Shown: positions 5,019 through 7,142 of the stretch, piece after piece
Layout of the letters: every line of letters begins with the position of its first letter
How positions within the stretch are numbered: the stretch's first letter is position 1
Source: Opitutaceae bacterium
GTDB lineage: Bacteria; Verrucomicrobiota; Verrucomicrobiae; Opitutales; Opitutaceae
Direction of reading: 5' to 3'
Assembly: GCA_031266495.1 (NCBI GenBank)
Contig: JAISAX010000602.1
Location: 1 to 7,142, forward strand
DNA length: 7,142 bases
Program-made: the position numbers and the translations under genes
The notes under the pieces: generated by a model
What the model was told of the DNA's origin: nothing
Databases searched by the model: none
What the model saw: only the letters and a program-made list of their open reading frames with translations

Positions 5019-6470
5019 ATGTCCGGTCTGTCACGCCCATCCATTATCCGCTTTCTTGCTGTCGTTATGTTTCCGTTGCTCGCGCTCATGGCCTGCAGTG
5101 CCCGCAAGAAGGCGGCGGCGAAGCCGGCGGCGGCCGCGGCGGTGGCCCTATCCGGACAGGCGGCGGGCGCTCCGGCGGCCTCGTCGTCGTCGTCGTCACC
5201 GCCGCCGGCGGCTCCGGTCTCCCTCCCCCCCCCTCCCCCCCCTCCCCCGGTGCCGGGCGTGTCTGCGCCGGCTCCGGCGATCTGGCCGGTGATGCCGGGG
5301 ATCGATGTGCTGGCGGAAACCGGGTTCCGGGCCGTGGCGGGCAAGAGGATCGGGTTGCTTACGCATCCGGCGGGCGTCAACCGGCGGGGCGAGAGCTCGA
5401 TCGATGTGTTGCGGCGCGCGCCGGGGACGCGGCTCGTGGCGTTGTTCGCCCCCGAGCACAGCCTTTCGGGGCAGGTGAAGGCGGGGGAGAGTTTCGGGGA
5501 TGTGCGGCATGGGGCGTCGGGCTTGCCGGTCTGGTCGTTGCACGGGGCCAACCGCAAGCCGACTGCCGCCCAGCTCAAGGGGCTGGATGCCCTTGTCATC
5601 GACTTGCAGGGCATCGGGGTGCGTTCCTACACGTTCAACGTCACCATGCGGTACGCGATGGAGGCGTGTTTCGGGCACGGCGTGGAGGTGATCGTGCTCG
5701 ACCGGCCCAATCCGCTCGGGGGTCTCAAGGTTGACGGGCCGACGCTCGACCGGAGCCTGATGAGCGGGGTGGGCGCGTTCGAGATGCCCTACGTGCACGG
5801 GCTGACGATCGCCGAACTCGCCCGGATCGCGGCCTTGACGCCGGGCATGCTGGCCGTGCCGGAGGCGACGCGCGCCCGGGGCAAGCTCACCATCGTGCCG
5901 ATGCGCGGCTGGCGGCGCTCCATGCGTTGGCCGGAGACGGGGCTGGCTTACGTGCCGACTTCGCCTCTGGTGCAGGATTTCGGGGCGGTCATCGGTTACG
6001 CGATGGTGGGCCTGGGGTGCGAGTACAGCGGCTTCAGGCACGGGCTGGGCAAGGCGTTTCCGTTTCGCTCGATCAGTTTCAAGGGCAAGACGCCCGGGCA
6101 GCTCGCGACCGATCTCGGCGCGCTGCGCATCAACGGCGCGGGCTTCCGCAAGATCACGGCCAGGGACGCTCAGGGCAAGACGGTCAGCGGACTCTACGTC
6201 GAAATCACCAACTGGGAGGCCTGGGAACCGACGCAGCTGAGTTTCGAAATGATGCGCCTGGCCTGCACGTACGCGCCGCCCAATCCCTTTGTCCGGCTCG
6301 ATGCCAGGGATGCCCGCAGTTTCAACATCCACGTCGGCTCCACGGCCTGGTGGGAAGCGCTCAGGCGCGACGGCGCGAAGGTCAACCTGGAGGCGTTCCG
6401 GCACGACTGGCGCGACCGTTGCCTGGCCTGGCAGCAGCAGACGCGCCGGTTCTGGCTCTACCAGCCGTAG
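5019..6470 (+). CDS. DUF1343 (NamZ-like) lipoprotein, putative exo-beta-N-acetylmuramidase family
   Basis: 483 residues from ATG 5019 (GTG 5004 is a close in-frame alternative; neither has a clear ribosome-binding site). RFLAVVMFPLLALMAC gives a lipoprotein signal with lipobox LMAC and lipidated Cys26. An Ala-, Ser- and Pro-rich linker follows (about 31-90, including S6 and P8). The DUF1343 domain begins at GIDVLAE (94). Family motifs include GLLTHPAGV (112-120), LFAPEHSLSGQVKAGE (142-157), GLPVWSLHGANRKPT (168-182), LVIDLQGIGVRSYTF (192-206) and VLDRPNPLGG (226-235). Characterised NamZ enzymes of this family release N-acetylmuramic acid from the non-reducing ends of peptidoglycan fragments. 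Envelope-anchored wall recycling is therefore the likely role. Oddly, the usual PEHGxxG is PEHSLSG, and the usual SEGRGT-type segment is replaced by GCEYSGFRHGLGKAFPF (333-349). Substrate or activity may differ. The gene is divergent from tig. Confidence 0.88.
   Translation: MSGLSRPSIIRFLAVVMFPLLALMACSARKKAAAKPAAAAAVALSGQAAGAPAASSSSSSPPPAAPVSLPPPPPPPPVPGVSAPAPAIWPVMPGIDVLAETGFRAVAGKRIGLLTHPAGVNRRGESSIDVLRRAPGTRLVALFAPEHSLSGQVKAGESFGDVRHGASGLPVWSLHGANRKPTAAQLKGLDALVIDLQGIGVRSYTFNVTMRYAMEACFGHGVEVIVLDRPNPLGGLKVDGPTLDRSLMSGVGAFEMPYVHGLTIAELARIAALTPGMLAVPEATRARGKLTIVPMRGWRRSMRWPETGLAYVPTSPLVQDFGAVIGYAMVGLGCEYSGFRHGLGKAFPFRSISFKGKTPGQLATDLGALRINGAGFRKITARDAQGKTVSGLYVEITNWEAWEPTQLSFEMMRLACTYAPPNPFVRLDARDARSFNIHVGSTAWWEALRRDGAKVNLEAFRHDWRDRCLAWQQQTRRFWLYQP
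5181..5248 (+). repeat. In-gene simple repeats: (TCG)5 and C9/C8/C5 tracts encoding the linker
   Basis: (TCG)5 (5181-5195) encodes the serine run. Interrupted C tracts, C9 at 5225-5233, C8 at 5235-5242 and C5 at 5244-5248, encode an eight-proline run in the DUF1343 lipoprotein. They separate the membrane anchor from the catalytic domain. Triplet changes would only alter linker length, but single-base slippage in C9 or C8 would cut the enzyme off from its export signal. Confidence 0.75.
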
Positions 6471-6483
6471 GCCCGGGGGCGTT

Positions 6484-6510
6484 CTTCGCAACCTTCGCAA
6501 CCTTCGCGGT
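6484..6510 (+). repeat. Short 9-base tandem repeat
   Basis: CTTCGCAAC occurs twice in tandem (6484-6492, 6493-6501), followed by a partial third unit CTTCGCGGT (6502-6510). It lies 14 bases after the DUF1343 stop. It is another small example of short tandem repetition next to a gene end. Confidence 0.6.
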
Positions 6511-6549
6511 CAAATTCCGGAACCACCCGTGAACGGCAGATATTTGTCC

Positions 6550-6572
6550 GGTGACCGTGATGACCGGTCACC
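6550..6572. terminator. Hairpin between convergent genes, possible bidirectional terminator
   Basis: GGTGACCG (6550-6557) and CGGTCACC (6565-6572) form a perfect 8-bp stem with a 7-base loop. It sits between the ends of the DUF1343 gene (6470) and the partial minus-strand gene (6577), starting four bases past the latter's stop. No T-tract follows on either strand, so Rho-independent termination is not well supported. The position suits a 3'-end structure. Confidence 0.35.
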
Positions 6573-6576
6573 AAGG

Positions 6577-7142
6577 TCAAGGCCAGACCAGGTCATCGGG
6601 CTGGCCCACATTCTCGCCATTGCCGAACCCGCCCTGATCGACGCCATCGATGCCCACGCTCCAGATGCGCGGCCTTTGCAAATCACTGCGAAGCGGCTCG
6701 CCATTGCCGAACGGATCAACCGGCGCCGAGACGAGCAACCCCTTCCGGACGAGCGCATCCCAGGCGGCGGGCCGGCCATTGCGACGCCACGCGAGCATGC
6801 CGACGAGCGCGGCGCGCTGGGCCTCGCGGCGGAAAACCGACACCATCAACGGCTCCCACTGCGGAGTATTGAGCACCAGGAAAAGCTTGCCCACCGGATT
6901 ATCGGAATGCAGCACGGCGGCATTGGCCTCGGCCAGCACGGACGGGAGAAACGGCCCCTCCTCGGTCGCGTACGTGTAAAATCCGCCCAGTTCGCGCAAC
7001 CAGGCCGAAAGCATGGCGGCCGTATGGCCGGCGTGATAACCGCGAGGGAACCGCCCCGTCCGCCCGATCACCCGCAGGTAACCGCGAATATCCACCGCGC
7101 CGGCGCGCAAGGTGGCCACGCGGTCCAGCGGCTCGCGAGTTG
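6577..7142 (-). CDS. C-terminal part of a larger hypothetical protein with a DPFxxxPL...SVGxDGxDxGG module
   Basis: The frame is open to the window edge (TREPLDR precedes the GTG at 7119), so these 187 residues are the C-terminus of a longer protein, not a complete gene. The final 60 residues read WDALVRKGLLVSAPVDPFGN, then GEPLRSD, IWSVGIDGVDQGGFGNGENV and DDLVW. This resembles the C-terminal module, L..L...VP.DPFxGxPLxY...IYSVGxDGxDDGG...DD, seen in many hypothetical proteins of Verrucomicrobiota and Planctomycetota. Preceding it is RREAQRAALVGMLAWRRNGR, also typical of those proteins. The pattern is loosely like the end of type II secretion pseudopilins, but no pilin N-terminus can be checked here. 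No function is assigned. Its stop is 106 bases from the convergent DUF1343 stop. Confidence 0.7.
   Translation of the reverse strand, partial: TREPLDRVATLRAGAVDIRGYLRVIGRTGRFPRGYHAGHTAAMLSAWLRELGGFYTYATEEGPFLPSVLAEANAAVLHSDNPVGKLFLVLNTPQWEPLMVSVFRREAQRAALVGMLAWRRNGRPAAWDALVRKGLLVSAPVDPFGNGEPLRSDLQRPRIWSVGIDGVDQGGFGNGENVGQPDDLVWP

Noticed and set aside
5196..6500. Long minus-strand open frame (434 aa), Arg/His/Pro-rich
   Set aside because: Antisense shadow of the DUF1343 gene, with no recognisable domain and biased composition.

Overview
This window reads as a stretch of chromosome from a high-GC Verrucomicrobiota bacterium, most likely near the Opitutales/Opitutaceae. I infer this from four things: a secreted SUMF1-fold protein with a PEP-CTERM sorting tail, a DUF1343 (NamZ-like) lipoprotein beside a tig-clpP pair, a C-terminal DPFxGxPL...SVGxDGxDxGG module typical of hypothetical proteins in Verrucomicrobiota and Planctomycetota, and degenerate short tandem repeats in the intergenic DNA. 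The taxonomic call is inference. No rRNA, tRNA, CRISPR array or transposase gene was seen.

Layout. Bases 1-356 are non-coding leader DNA with a G-quadruplex motif and a possible promoter overlapped by a small dyad. A secreted, probably PEP-CTERM-anchored SUMF1-like protein follows (357-1403, +). It is followed by a long C-tract/G-tract inverted repeat (1437-1519). Next come three short plus-strand ORFs: a 113-residue unknown (1558-1899), a 53-residue signal-peptide-like ORF overlapping it by ATGA (1896-2057), and a LysR-type DNA-binding domain with no effector domain (2104-2397). The stop codon of that last gene lies inside an array of 7-base repeats. Bases 2398-2753 carry no gene but hold two adjacent palindromic repeat elements, one built from 7-base units and one from 10-base units.

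The minus strand then carries tig (trigger factor, 4825-3500) followed by clpP (3380-2754). This is the classic pairing of a ribosome-bound chaperone with a protease core, but clpX does not follow. A 193-base intergenic region separates tig from a divergent DUF1343 lipoprotein gene (5019-6470, +). It contains helically phased GATTCGG repeats and a G14 tract. The lipoprotein is probably a cell-wall hydrolase of the exo-N-acetylmuramidase superfamily. A partial minus-strand gene (6577 to the window edge) converges on it.

Two themes run through the window. The first is long G/C homopolymers (G14 twice, G12, C10, C9, C9) next to or inside genes, which are candidate slippage sites. The second is the compound repeat cluster at 2384-2593. 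The housekeeping genes are ordinary. The best candidates for something undescribed are the short-gene/LysR-HTH cluster with its repeat boundary and the homopolymer tracts.
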